From contig NC_045142.1 of NCBI RefSeq assembly GCF_008831285.2, positions 1,491,001 through 1,555,000 of the forward strand: a DNA stretch of 64,000 nucleotides. Direction: 5' to 3'. The position numbers were made by a program, and so were the translations under genes. Numbering within the stretch: position 1 is the first letter of the stretch; each line of letters opens with the position of its first letter. The notes beneath the pieces are model-generated. The model worked only from the letters and a program-made list of their open reading frames with translations, made no database searches and was not told the DNA's origin. Shown in pieces: positions 11,750 to 23,100 of the stretch. The stretch comes from Nymphaea colorata (lineage: Eukaryota; Streptophyta; Magnoliopsida; Nymphaeales; Nymphaeaceae).

Positions 11750-12507
11750 TTAATTTTGAATCGAGGGCGTAACGGCTGGTTTGCATGAAGTCATGGTGGC
11801 TCTTTCTAGCAGGCTATAGGCATATTGCTTTTGGTTTAGAAAGAGCCCACCTGAAAACTGAATCACTTCTATTCCAAGGAAGTGATGAATATAGCCCAAA
11901 TCCTTCATTGAAAACTCCTTGCTAATATTTCGAATGAATTCTTGAAGAAGCATGGGATGGCTGCCTGTTAAAATTATATTATCGACATATAGTAGAAGAA
12001 GGATGATACCACGTCTGTCTTTGTAAATGAATAAAGAAGAATCAGAGATGCTGGAGAAAAAACCTTTTGATAAAGGGTAGGTGCCAAACTGATCGTACCA
12101 TGCTCTTGGAGCTTGACGTAAACCATAAAGAGCCTTATGTAACTGACATACATAACTTGGTTTTTGGTTGTCAATAAAGCCCGATGGTTGTTCAATAAAC
12201 ACACTTTGATCCAAGTCTACATCCATTTGTTGAATATCCCAATTGTGATAGAGAGCAAGAGTTAGCACAATTCTAATAGTTGTTGGTTTTATAACAGGAG
12301 AGAACGTTTCTAGGAAATCAACACCAGCCACTTGGTTGAACCCACAAGCAACAAGTCCAGCTTTGAGGTGCTCGACCGTTCCATCGCTCTTGAGTTTTGT
12401 TTTAAAAACCCAAAGTTGAGACTATTCATACCTGGTCGGCGTGGTACCAACGTCCAAGTGTGGCATTGTTCCAAAGCACGTAGCTCTTCCTTCATGGCAG
12501 CTACCAA
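11750..12507 (-). pseudogene. Copia reverse transcriptase region
   Basis: Two overlapping frames. The first (12310-12507) has the entry block HTWTLVPRRPG and is shifted relative to the second. The second (11750-12331) carries ETFSPVIKPTTIR, WDIQQMDVD, LYGLRQAPRAWYD and the catalytic-loop motif. The loop reads YVDN, not the usual YVDD, so one catalytic aspartate is replaced. This loss and the frameshift both argue that the enzyme is dead. Confidence 0.9.
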
Positions 12508-12950
12508 TCGGTATCCTTAAAGGCCTGCTTGACAGTTTTTGGCTCAAGTGGTACTGTTAATGCCAAAAAATACTTGGGATTTGGTTTTAAGATACCAACC
12601 TTACCCCGAGTTATCATGGAGTGAATATTGGAGCTGTCTTGGATCAGCTGTCTTTCTTCAGGCTGTTGGCATTGTGCCTCATTGACTGGTGAGGGCATAT
12701 CACTTTCGTCTGGACCATGTAGATCTTCATCGCTACCATATGTTTTGTGTGCTGAAATATTGTTGTTTCCTCCATGGGTGTCTTGAACTGAACGATGGTC
12801 TAATGATCCATTGTGCAAGAGATGATGATGATTCATGACTTGGCATGAAACATCATTTTTATCATCTTTTGAAAGATCCGGACAATGATCTAATGCCATC
12901 CAATCACCGTATGTGCCTCCATTTTTGTAGGATGATGTAGAAAAAAGTGT
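12508..12950 (-). pseudogene. Copia integrase-to-RT linker region
   Basis: An open frame at 12501-12899 gives a hydrophilic, His/Asp/Ser-rich sequence with HSMITRGKVGILKPNPKY near its end. This is the conserved 'TR.K.GI.KP..KY' lead-in to reverse transcriptase in Copia polyproteins. Confidence 0.75.
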
Positions 12951-13945
12951 TACAGACTATTTGTAGGGGAAGATACTTTCATCAAAGACAACGTGTCGGG
13001 ATATATATATTTTTCCTGTAGATGGATGTAAACACTTGTATTACTGTATCCCAAAAATACACATGGTAAAGATCTTGGTTCAAGTTTGTTGAGAGTGTAA
13101 TCTCTTAGATATGGAAAGCATCTAGTCCCAAATATCTGCAAACAAGAGTAAGACGAACTTTTTCCAAAAACCAATTCAAAAGGAGATTTCATCTTCAACG
13201 TTGGAGTGGGCACTGGGCAGCCTATTAATAAGGCAAACAGCAGTGAAAAACGTTTCAACCCAGTACCAAGCTAATATATTTGCATTGAACATCATTGCCA
13301 ACCCAAGTTCGACAATGGTCCTGTGGCGCCTTTTTGCCATTCCATTTTGGGGTGGCGTCTTAGGACAGACTTTATGATGATGTATACCGTTTTCTTGTAA
13401 ATATGCTGCAAGTTTGAGACTATTGAATTCCCCCCCTTCATCTGTTTGAAACTTCTTGATTTTCAACATATTTATGAAAGATTGTAAATGATTGGTATAA
13501 CTCTGATTTATGGCACAATGGATAGAACCAAGTAAACCGGGTGAGTTCATCAATAAAAATAGCATAAAATCGGAATGTAGCAACTGAAATAACTGGGGCT
13601 GGCCCCCATAGATCGCAATGAACTTTGTCAAGTAAATTATCACAATGCTCATCCACTGGTAAGAAAGGGAGATGACACACTTTTGCCATTTGACAACTAG
13701 AACATACACTGTTTAAAGAATTAGAGCGTCACACGGATAGCCTTTTTATTAGCAAGAAAATTTACCACCTCACGATGAATATGGCCCAAACATTGGTGCC
13801 ATATTTCTTTATTTGTTGCTTGAAATCTTGTAGAAAAATATACTGCTTGAAATCTGTCGCTGCCTTCTTCCTTATTTCCGACTGCATAGGGATTGTCATT
13901 TCTCTTCCCCGTAATTACCACCTTGTTGGTTGACTTTTCCTTCAC
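12950..13945 (-). pseudogene. Copia integrase region
   Basis: Three frames cover the integrase. WHQCLGHIHREVVNFL (about 13835-13788) is the pre-integrase zinc-binding part. The C...C pair and HCDLWGPAP lead into the catalytic core. Further on are FQTDEGGEF and NGMAKRRHRTIVE, in the positions of the second aspartate and the DDE-type glutamate region, and then the FGTRCFPYLR and FLGYS blocks. Breaks occur near 13720 and between 13258 and 13176, so the protein is interrupted. Confidence 0.88.
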
Positions 13946-14062
13946 AGCAAATTCGTTAGTTGGAAATTCAAAAATATAAGGAAGATCTGACGTTAATTGA
14001 CTGACAGAGATAAGGTTTTTCTTGATCTTTGGGACGACTAAAACATTATCAAGAACAAGTTT

Positions 14063-14360
14063 TTATTGCCCATTAGCTATAGTGGCCTGCACTATATGAG
14101 TAATATCTAATTGTTCTCCATTTCGAACCATTATTTTATTTGTCTCATGATATTTCGATAGAAAACTGAGATTATCTGCGTTGGACGTCACATGAGCCGA
14201 TGCGCCAGTGTCGGGAAACCATTGTTGATCTTGAGTATCAGAAACTTTCATGGTGGCTAGAGCTTGTGGAACCTTCTGTGACTGAAACGCCTGATTGAAC
14301 CTATGCCAGCAGTTTACCGCTATGGTTCCTCTTGCTGCATATTTGACATATTACACCTTT
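14063..14360 (-). pseudogene. Copia zinc knuckle and protease
   Basis: The protease active-site block WFPDTGASAHVTS is at about 14218-14180. Upstream (about 14360-14320) is the nucleocapsid zinc knuckle CQICSKRNH, whose last cysteine lies in a different frame after a one-base shift. The motif layout is otherwise C-X2-C-X4-H-X4-C. Confidence 0.8.
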
Positions 14361-14492
14361 TTCCTGGGCTGATCGGTTCTGGTTGCTGTGTTTGTTTTTG
14401 TTGTTTGAATTCCATGAGCTACCTTGACTAGCTTGCATAAAACCACGTCGTTTAGAATTGAAGTTGTTTTGATTTTTGCCTCCCCTGTTTCT

Positions 14493-15224
14493 CTAATTTG
14501 GTTGACGGTGGCTGACAAATGCAACGCGGGTGCTAGGAGAGTCTTCTTCTAAAGTTCTCATTGTTTCATGATTGTGAAGAAGAGCGACTACCTCAAGATA
14601 TGAGGGTGCTGGTGGTTTCAACATGGTAGTGAGGAAGGTTGTTCGGAAAGATTCATAATCTTTTCCGAGGCCGGTGAGAAGCCAAAAAACTTTGGTTTCG
14701 TCTGAAATAGGCTTTCCAATGGCAGGGAGCTCATCGGAATTTTTTTTAAAGTTGCGGATATATTCATCAATAGACGAGTTTCCTTTCTTATGCATTTGAA
14801 GTTTTTGCATGAGAAACATTTTTCGTTCCTTGGATTTGTTAGCAAAATGCTGAGTTGGGGTGGTCCATACCTCCATGGCAGTTTGCTGTCCAATGATAAT
14901 GCCCAAGATTTCCTCAGCAATAGTCCCAATGATCCATCCTCTAAGAAGTCAATCTGACTTCCGCCAGGCGAGATAGTCAGGATTCAATTATGTGACTGTA
15001 CTTCCATCAGAGGTGGTGAGAAACTTTGCAGGCAACTGATATTCTCCATCTAGAAAACCAATTGTATCCTGGCTTTTGATGAGCCCCATCATCTGCATTT
15101 GCATTAGCAGAAAATTGCTTTGATTGAGCTTGATTGACACAAAGTTGGCAACGTTCAGATTGTATGGGTAAAGATGTTTGCTTGGAGCAGACGCTATGCT
15201 TGAAGAAGAATTGCTTTGCGCCAT
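14493..15224 (-). pseudogene. Copia gag (capsid) region
   Basis: The start ATG (minus strand at 15224) gives MAQSNSSSS and lies 12 bp inside the primer-binding site, the usual position. The N-terminal block contains LNQSNFLLMQMQM. A second frame (14493-14906) carries the capsid helices with LMQKLQMHKKGNSSIDEYI and LLTGLGKDYESF, typical of the UBN2/Retrotran-gag family. A break near 14910-14990 separates the frames. Confidence 0.85.
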
Positions 15225-15235
15225 ATGGTTGTCCT

Positions 15236-15247
15236 GCTTTGATACCA
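15236..15247 (-). other. Copia primer-binding site
   Basis: The minus strand reads TGGTATCAAAGC directly after the 5' LTR end ...CTTCA. This is one base different from TGGTATCAGAGC, the initiator-methionine tRNA complement found in most plant Copia elements. Confidence 0.9.
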
Positions 15248-15737
15248 TGAAGAAAAGCAGAGATTCAAGGAAGGAATGCCTAATTTTAACGTGGTTCGGT
15301 GTAAACTCACACCTACGTCCACAAAGGCAGCTATCGTTCATACTGTCGATAGGCCTGGACCTTTCTTCTATTTATAATAGAATTACAGGCATCATCATTT
15401 CCTGATTTACGGGGTTTACATTGATCTTTACAGAAGGAAACAATATCTAATTTACAGGCATTATTTCCCTGTTTAGTTGCTGCGCCTTTGTTTGTCAACT
15501 GCATAGTCATCTTTTGTAATTTTGTCTTGGCCAGCTGTTGTATTACTGTCTTCATACGGTTGACCAGATGATGTTTCCTTCTTGGTATTGTAACGATTAC
15601 AATCGTTACTGTTTCCATCATTATGGCTGACTGGAGTTTCCTTTGCGAGTCCTCTAATTTCTTCCTTCCTGTTTCCATCATCATGGCTGGCTGGAGTTTC
15701 CTTCTTGAGTCCTTTGATAGTGCCTCTATTGTCTTTA
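15248..15737 (-). repeat. Copia 5' LTR (490 bp)
   Basis: Similar to 10579-11059. It carries an extra 12 bp at 15591-15602 that creates a 9-bp inverted repeat (GTAACGATT/AATCGTTAC). The coding-strand start is TAAAGACAATAG and the end is TTCTTCA. Confidence 0.9.
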
Positions 15738-17587
15738 GATTTGAGTTTGACCAGTTCTAGAGCGTCAATCATCGGGAAATTTTTTTGGGGCTGCTTGGTG
15801 GGTGGTTGCTCCCCGCATTATTTCTCAACCAAACGAGCCTAAATCAGAATCTGAACCAAGTGGAAATTGTCTGGTTTTACTAATTAATCAAAATATGTCC
15901 ACCAAGAATTACGTTTACACTTTTCCTAGTCTATCAAAAACACAACAGGGCTTTGCCTCTGAGCAATTACCCACACCAGCTACAACGTAGCTCCACCACC
16001 GAGCATGTCATTATGAAAGGAAAAACTGGACTACTAGTGACCGGGCCCATATGGGTGGTCAGGGTGCCCACACATGAAAAATTTTGCTCGAGCTTATAAG
16101 AACTTGAACTTGGCCTTATCTGTTTCCTTAACAAGTCCAGTGGGTCATGGTCCTTTAATGGGCCGCTTAAGAACAAAGTAAAAGAACTCTTATCTTATGG
16201 GCCGTTATACCAAATCACACACACACATATTGTGCAAAAGAACACATATCTTATGGGCATTGTGAACGCCGTGTGAGTATTTCATGAATATTTCTTAAAA
16301 ATGGAGAAGATTCTTTGAATTATTGTACAAATGTTTCATGAATATACTCCTCTTCTAAGACAGATTCATATAACACTCTCACAATGTTAGTGCCAAACAA
16401 ACCTTAAGTAGACTTCTTGTTTGCAGCCAATTCTCTTTTTCTGGGAGCAGCCATAGGGTGGTAAGATCTCATATATGAGACAAGCGAAAAACGTGTGTTC
16501 TTTTACATTTTATAAAAATTTTAAAATCTACCCATGTAAAATAATCCATCTACATTTTAGAAGAATGATTCAAAGATATAATCGGTCCTGTCAAGGTCAG
16601 GCTGAGATTGGACAGGCCAGGTTTGAACTTCATGCAGTCTTGGCCAAAGAGTTCTTTGATAGTAAAAGGGGAAGAAGGAAACAGCAGATTTTCCTTTGTG
16701 ATAGTTGTCAGAAGATGAGATGAAAGATGCGATCGAGGTAACAGCAGCAGCTTGTGTTTTTCTATACCAAGAAGGGCCGATTCTTCTCAGCTAAATGATC
16801 AGGAAATTTAATTTGGAGCGGGTTTGGCATAGATGGAGGAGCACGACCCGTTTCACCCTGCAGAGAGGAGTCAAATTCAGGTAAATGTTGGACTTGAATT
16901 GGATCTGTTCTAATAGCAGATCGCAAATCTTCAATGCCAAACCTGACCCATTTACACTCATTTTCTCTAAACTTCAGCTTTTGGAAGGTATACTGTATAA
17001 GTCAATGAAACAGGTTCGTACATTCCTATTTCTTATTCAATTCCAGTTACAATTAGCAAGAAATGAGAAGGATTTGATACATGAAGTAGAAGGAGAGAGC
17101 AAATGTTTTAAAGTACATCATACTAGGATGGGTCATGGGATGCAGGAAACAGTGAAGTGGAAAAGAATCAGCAGACAAAAAATGAATTTCAAACAAGGAA
17201 GCAGATCTTGCCATAGCGGACCCTGAGGCATCCAAAGCAGGCCTAACTTTGAAGGGTTAAGAGGAAGGGAGCGGCTTTAGCTCTCTTCCTGAGCAGTAGG
17301 ATAAAATACTCATTTCTGCACTCAAGGAAGCAGATCCGTTTCAGCTAGAGTGAAAACGACATATTAAAGTATATAACGTTCCATCCATGCCACAGAATTC
17401 AACCATAGGACAATGTCAGAATATAACAAACGAGATCAAAAGGAGTGCAAGAATGGTTTCATATGCAAACAGAGCGACCAACAGAAGAGCAAGAAGTTTT
17501 TGGCTGAGAGGCACTAGTTCAAAAAACTTTAACCCCTCAATACATAGTAAAATGACTGTGGGGCACCACATTTGAGTAATTGGCCCT
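15738..17587. other. Intergenic stretch, mostly unassigned
   Basis: The right Copia target duplication GATTT is at 15738-15742. After it I see no convincing exon. A truncated Harbinger-type MITE lies at about 16260-16408 ('ttcatgaata' repeats, ending in GTGCCAAACAAACCTTAA), related to the full copy at 46988-47154. Open frames of 60-113 codons here have no recognisable domains. Confidence 0.5.
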
Positions 17588-18240
17588 CAATGCATAAACA
17601 AGCAAATGATTAGGGTTGATCAATATAAAAACAAATAGATTTTGTGGTCACATGTGACTCTGCTCCTGACAAGAACTTTATTAGTGGGTTTCGGATTATG
17701 AGGATGAGTTGAGGAGGGTTGCTAGTCATTTTGGATGGTACCATGGCGGTTTCCCAACTAAGTATCCCAGGGTGCCTCTTCAAGTGAATGACATGTTAGA
17801 AATGCAGAGTCCATATCTGATACTTTAGATAGGGAAGAAGCTTTCTGACTGGAAGCAAAAGGTGTCGACTTATGCTGGAAGACTTTGCTGGATCAAGCCG
17901 TACCCTTTGCAATTCCTCGCTCCATCTACGTCTTAATTCAATCAATTTTATCAAAATTTGTGCTAAATTTCCTTGTTTGGGGGGGGGGGGGGGGCAGACT
18001 GGTGATGTAACCAGATAACGGCAATAGTCATTTAACCGTTCCTCCTGTACTCTAAGAACTCTCTGTTTTCTGCTACAGATCTAGTTAAGAGTATGTCTGC
18101 CCAACAGCAGAGGAGTAGGGACTAGAAGACTATTAGATGTGAACAAAACATGTCTGGCATTCCCAGCATGCAGAATTCTCTCTTTGGAATGGGAATGGAC
18201 CAAGTTTGTGAAGAATAAATATCTCGGACAAAGCTTAGTT
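17588..18240 (+). mobile_element. L1-type LINE reverse transcriptase fragment
   Basis: The first 260 bp repeat 1-265. They are followed by LSDWKQKVSTYAGRLCWIK (about 17846-17905), the classic LINE block after the polymerase core, and then by FPACRILSLEWEWTKFVKNK (about 18150-18215), which matches the 'R.L...S.W..F.KAKYL' block near the LINE C terminus. Several stops and frameshifts are present. A run of 16 G at 17979-17994 sits inside it. Confidence 0.8.
17979..17994. repeat. Poly-G run (16 G)
   Basis: An uninterrupted G16 inside the LINE relic, with potential for quadruplex formation and for sequencing or assembly length errors. Confidence 0.9.
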
Positions 18241-18460
18241 TCTAACGAATCCTACTCTCATGCAGTAGCAGAGCTACGTGTGGGCCCCTGCCCACGCCAG
18301 CCCAATAAAGCTCCATGTAAAACGGAGCTTCACGCCAGGGTTGCAGCCACTGTTGCCCATGCCAGAATTGGATTGGGCCCCTCAGTGAACACCGACCCAA
18401 CTCCAAGCAACACCGAAAAGTTAATGTTTCCCTGCCCATTGTTGCGCCCAAACATTCACC

Positions 18461-19332
18461 AGGAGGTAAGCCTGCGATTGAGGCAAGAGGGTTTCATCTT
18501 GCGCAAGCCTCCATTTCCATGGATGTGTGACTAGGTTTTAGGGGTTTCGTTGTGCTTTAAGTGTTTTAGTGATTTGAGAACAGAAAGGGAAACAAGCCAT
18601 CATCCAAGGAGGTAAGCCTGCGATTGAGGCAAGAGGGTTTCATCTTGCGCAAGCCTCCATCTCCATGGATGCATGACTCGGTTTTAGGGGTTTCATTGTG
18701 CTTTAAGGTTTTTAGTGATTTGAGAACAAAGAGGGAAACAAGCCATCATCCAAGGAGGTAAGACTGTGATTGAGGCAAGAGGGTTTCATCTTGCGGAAGC
18801 CTCCATTTCCATGGATGCATGACGGGGTTTTAGGGGTTTCGTTGTGCTTTAAGCGTTTTAGTGATTTGAGAACAAAGAGGGAAACGAGCCATCATCCAAG
18901 GAGGTAAGCCTGCGATTGAGGCAAGAGGGTTTCATCTTGCGCTAGCCTCCATTTCCATGGATGTGTGACTGGCATTTTAGGGGTTTCGTTGTGCTTTAAA
19001 GGTTTTAATGATTTGAGAACAAAGAGGGAAACGAGCCATCATCCAAGGAGGTAAGCCTGCGATTGAGGCAAGAGAGTTTCATCTTGCACAAGCCTCCATT
19101 TCCATGGATGCGTGACTGGGTTTTAGGGGTTTCGTTGTGCTTTAAGGGTTTTAGTGATTTGAGAACAAAAAGGGAAAGGAGCCATCATCCAAGGAGGTAA
19201 GCCTGCGATTGAGGCAAGAGGGATTCATCTTGTGCAAGCCTCCATTTCCATGGATGCATGACTGGGTTTTAGGGGTTTCGTTGTGCTTTAAGGGTTTTAG
19301 TGATTTGAGAACAAAGAGGGAAAGGAGGGGGG
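18461..19332. repeat. 146-bp tandem repeat, six units
   Basis: Units begin with AGGAGGTAAGCCTGCGATTG-like sequence at 18461, 18607, 18753, 18899, 19046 and 19192, a period of 146-147 bp. Each unit contains a 'catcttgcgcaagcctccat' stretch, a 'ccatggatg' motif and 'ttttaggggtttcgttgtgctttaag'. The last unit runs straight into the segment that is duplicated at 34.8-35.6 kb. Each unit start resembles a splice donor (AG|GTAAG). Confidence 0.92.
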
Positions 19333-19906
19333 AAGCAAGGGACCTAGACATTAGATTGGCCGATGGACTGCCCTCGGCTGAGCAGGTTGTGGACTTCTCC
19401 CTGCTAAACGAGGGTACTTTCATCGCTGATGCGGGAGCAATCCTGCAAATTAGTCTCTGTTAAACAGGTCAGTGGATGAGTTGTATCTTCTTCTTGCATT
19501 TCCTAAATGGGCTGGTAACTGGTTGGTTTTACAGATAGCTATCTCACTTTCCATGCAGCTTTACAGATACCTCATTAATGACGTCTTTTGTATGCAAACT
19601 GTTTAGTGCTTACCAAATAATTTTTAGCAAATGTGTACGTGTGAGCCTTTCCTCACTTTTCCCTTCTACTCATAATAAATATGGTTTCTGTAAATAGGTT
19701 GAATAGTTCAGACATCCATATTGCTGGTGCTGCAAGTGAGATTGATGCTTCAGGCTGCCTAGTGTCCATCTACGGTCTGGTGAAACAGGTAGACTTGTTA
19801 TAATTTCAATAGGATATCTCTACAAAATGGCATATCTCATGTTCTTTTGGGCTGGTCCATGTAATAGAATTTTTTTTCACATACTATGTACTAGTGCCCC
19901 ATAGCC
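19142..19906. repeat. Inverted duplication arm (partner 34812-35573)
   Basis: The last tandem unit and the next 600 bp are present in reverse complement at 34812-35573. The segment contains two stretches with exon-like features on the plus strand: an open frame through 19338-19463 (with LADGLPSAEQVVDF) and a possible exon at about 19699-19788 (reading SSDIHIAGAASEIDASGCLV) with AG before it and GTAGAC after it. I do not recognise the protein, and the second copy keeps the same frames only because the duplication is recent. Confidence 0.75.
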
Positions 19907-20169
19907 AAAAATCTCGGTCTGCCACTGCTCTCATGTCTCCTCAATGAAGGCTAACAGTCAAGCTAATAAGAGGGTTAGAGATTATTATGGATTGGCAAGT
20001 TAAAGACAGAAGTAAAACCAGTGCCAACGGTCAGGCCTCACTCCGTTTCAATTTGCTGCGGAAAAAGTCTAGATGTGGATAGAGGCATAGATAAAACATA
20101 TAAATGAAAAGAGGCACTATCTAGTTTTAATGTGGAGATGTTCAATTTCCTCCAAAACGTGTGACCTGG

Positions 20170-23100
20170 AATCGCAAATCCCAGCTCACCGGGTTATCTC
20201 CAGCACCAAGAGTTATTTGTTGCTGAAAAAAAGCGTAGGTCGTGATGTCAACTAAGTACTAATGTTAGACTTAAATCCTTCAAAATTAATGAGAACTTTC
20301 ATATGTCTGAAGTCATTGCAGTATACTTCTCGCAGACAAACACCACCAGCTTTTTTTGAAACAAACAGATTATCAGTCCGGGAAACATAGCAAGGAGACA
20401 AGATTCCTGACCTCAATCTTCAATTTTTGCCTTCAACCGTAGTCACAAAAAACACGTTTTTTTTTTTAAACCTGAAAAAACGCAATAAATTAAATTGCCA
20501 CTTAAAACTTAAAAAAATGAGTTTTTTAAAAAAAACCACTTAAACTAAAAAAGCAAGTTTTTAAAGCACTTTTTTCACTTTTTCATTTTTTAATGCAAAA
20601 CAGTTTTTTTTTTTTCTATTTTTTATTTATTGTAAATCTACTTATCTTTTGATGTTTGTGTTATTAGTTTCTCACATATTTTATTTTCCCCTCATTTTTA
20701 GTTTTTTTTTAACTTTTAAAAATTTACCATTTTTTTCTGTATTTTTCAAGTTCGCCATATTATACTTGAGAAAAACCACGCTTCAACTGAGGTTTCGACT
20801 CTTGAATCTGCCGAGGACCATGAGCATATTCCAGGCAGAGGCAGATGATTCTACCTTGCAGTAGCTGAGAAAAGGAGTGGTACAATTTCCTTTGGTACAC
20901 AAGATTTAAATCATAAACGTGAAAATGTAAATCAGAGCATGCTGCACATTACCTGTCCTTGCATATTCTCTAGAGCAGATTCAGCATCTGTTTCCTTGGC
21001 AAATTTTATGAAGCCATATCCCAGTGATCTATAGCTTGTGTTTACTTTATTTGATAACAAAGATAGAATTGATATGTTTCTGGTTATAATCTTTTTATCA
21101 TGCTTTTGGAAAGTGAATATTGATTCTTTTTCACATAAAATTTTGCAGTGGCGTGAACCATTGATATTTATGCCTTTAATTTCCCATTTACACTTTGAAA
21201 TAATGTGCTTCAAAGGGTCTTGTTTATTAAATAAGCTATATAGATCGCATCCCTCAGATTATTTTAGCCATTTGACCAATTCTACAAATGGCTTTGGGGT
21301 GGGGAACTGAGTGTTCTTTAGATATGGTGAAAAAGCATGTTTCAATGCACTCTCGTTGGTATCAAAGGAAAGACCTACAATTTCAGGGACTGTTAGCTCA
21401 AAATAGATAGTGTGGAGTCTCAACAGACCAAACACAACGGAAAAACATGTATTATGCATTGTCCTTGTTATATTTCGTTGACACTTGACTGGTCTGTCAC
21501 CAACATCAGTACATGGTATTAATGCAAAAGGGAAACTGAATAATGCATCATAACATCATACTCACTACCTCACTCTTCAAAGAAGAAATAGTTTCCTATC
21601 CAACACATGCAGACTAAGTGTGCAAATTTTCTTTCGGGGGATAGTTTTCCTGTTTACCTGTTTATGTGAAATTGAATACCGATGTGTTTCTCAGCCCTTC
21701 CGAGGCAGTAAAATTTTGGTTAATTTAGGTACAGATTTCCCTTGCAGAGAAATTCACAATTATGAGACTGGTGCATGTGACTTAAAAGTTCCAATAGTTG
21801 TGAAATGCAAGCGAGAAATGGATTCAAACACCTACGGTCAGGGTCTTGAACATTATGAGAAATTTTTAGTTAATCAGCTGTGGCATAATTACATACCATA
21901 CAGTACTACTCTAAGTCCAAGTGATGGTAATTTCCAACTGCACCAAAGTGGAATCCCTTCATCGGATACACATGCATACACAGGTAGTATAGTGTTGACA
22001 GGCACCACATTATTCGAATTTCACTTACCTGAATTCGACAGATATGTCTCTGATACCAATGATGGAATTTTAGCAGCGGAACAATACCTATGATCAGCCC
22101 TTCGTCTGCGCAGCAAATCACCAGTGGCTCCCCAAGATGAGCATCAAGAGACAACACCTATAAGAGATAGAGAAGAAGAGGAGGAAGCAGAAGAAATAAC
22201 AGATTTAGGGTTTGCTTCTAGGAGGCGCAGGCTTGGCTAATCTTACAATTAACGGTAAGCAAATGATAAGCTGAGCTTTTATAGACTGCCTCCTAGGGTT
22301 TCCCAATACCAGCAACGGACGGTTACGGCCAAAAAGATTAATTTTCTTAATTTAACAGTTTTCTTCACCTGCACCTTGCGACATAGCATAAGGCAAATTC
22401 CTCTGCTTTAGTTTTCTGTAGCTGGTTGCTTTTTCTTTATGAATTTTGTATGCAAGACCTCTCCCAGAAATACGGCAAAGTAAGGAACATTCATCTTCAC
22501 CTTACGTCCTTCTCACTTCTTTAGTTGTCCCACAGACATTAGATTCTGTCTTTGCACTGCCGACCATGTTTGATTAGGCCTTCTGTTGACCTACTGAATA
22601 ATAGATTTATTTTTTATTGAGTATGCGATTCAGATGCTTGTGGAATTCAAAGGGGAAGCACTGCAATCATCCTTGTTTACTGCTCTGAAATATTACTTTT
22701 GGCATAAGATGGCATCTATGTTATTCTTTTCGAATTCTGGAACTGAGCATTGTTAGTTGATTGCCTGTCGATCATCTGCATTGGCAGGTTGAGCACATTG
22801 ACTTCTGGACTGAACTCTGCCTGTTTGTTCATTTTCAAGGTATATTCAGGATCGCCATGCTGGATATTGTTTATAATTGCTGCTTCATGCATTTATTTGT
22901 CCTTGTATGTAAATTGCAACAATAGACTTTCCACTGTCAAAGTGATAGTTGCTTTATACATTTGAAACGTACTTAGATTTTTTTTATTTTGCTTCTTACC
23001 ACCATGTTCATCCTCATATATTTTTTCTTCTTTTCTTCTGTTATTTCTTGCTTGCTTTTGCAATAACTTGAGCCCATTAAATCCTTTCTTCTGTTAAACT

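Larger units (their letters stand above)
10579..15737 (-). mobile_element. Ty1/Copia LTR retrotransposon, nearly full length but broken
   Basis: A 5.16-kb element flanked by the 5-bp duplication GATTT. Reading the minus strand, the order is 5' LTR, primer-binding site, gag with zinc knuckle, protease, integrase, reverse transcriptase, RNase H, polypurine tract, 3' LTR. Integrase lying before reverse transcriptase defines Copia. The coding part is split by several frameshifts and stops, so the copy cannot move by itself. The LTRs end in TA...CA on the coding strand, not the usual TG...CA. Confidence 0.93.

Noticed and set aside
18139-18534. 131-codon plus-strand open frame as a single gene
   Set aside because: Its first part is a LINE fragment and its last part is the first unit of the 146-bp tandem array, so it is a chance fusion.
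21620-22093. 157-codon plus-strand open frame, partly conserved at 38842-39219
   Set aside because: It is shared only because the segment is a recent duplication. An upstream codon is a stop in copy 2, and the translation resembles no family I know.
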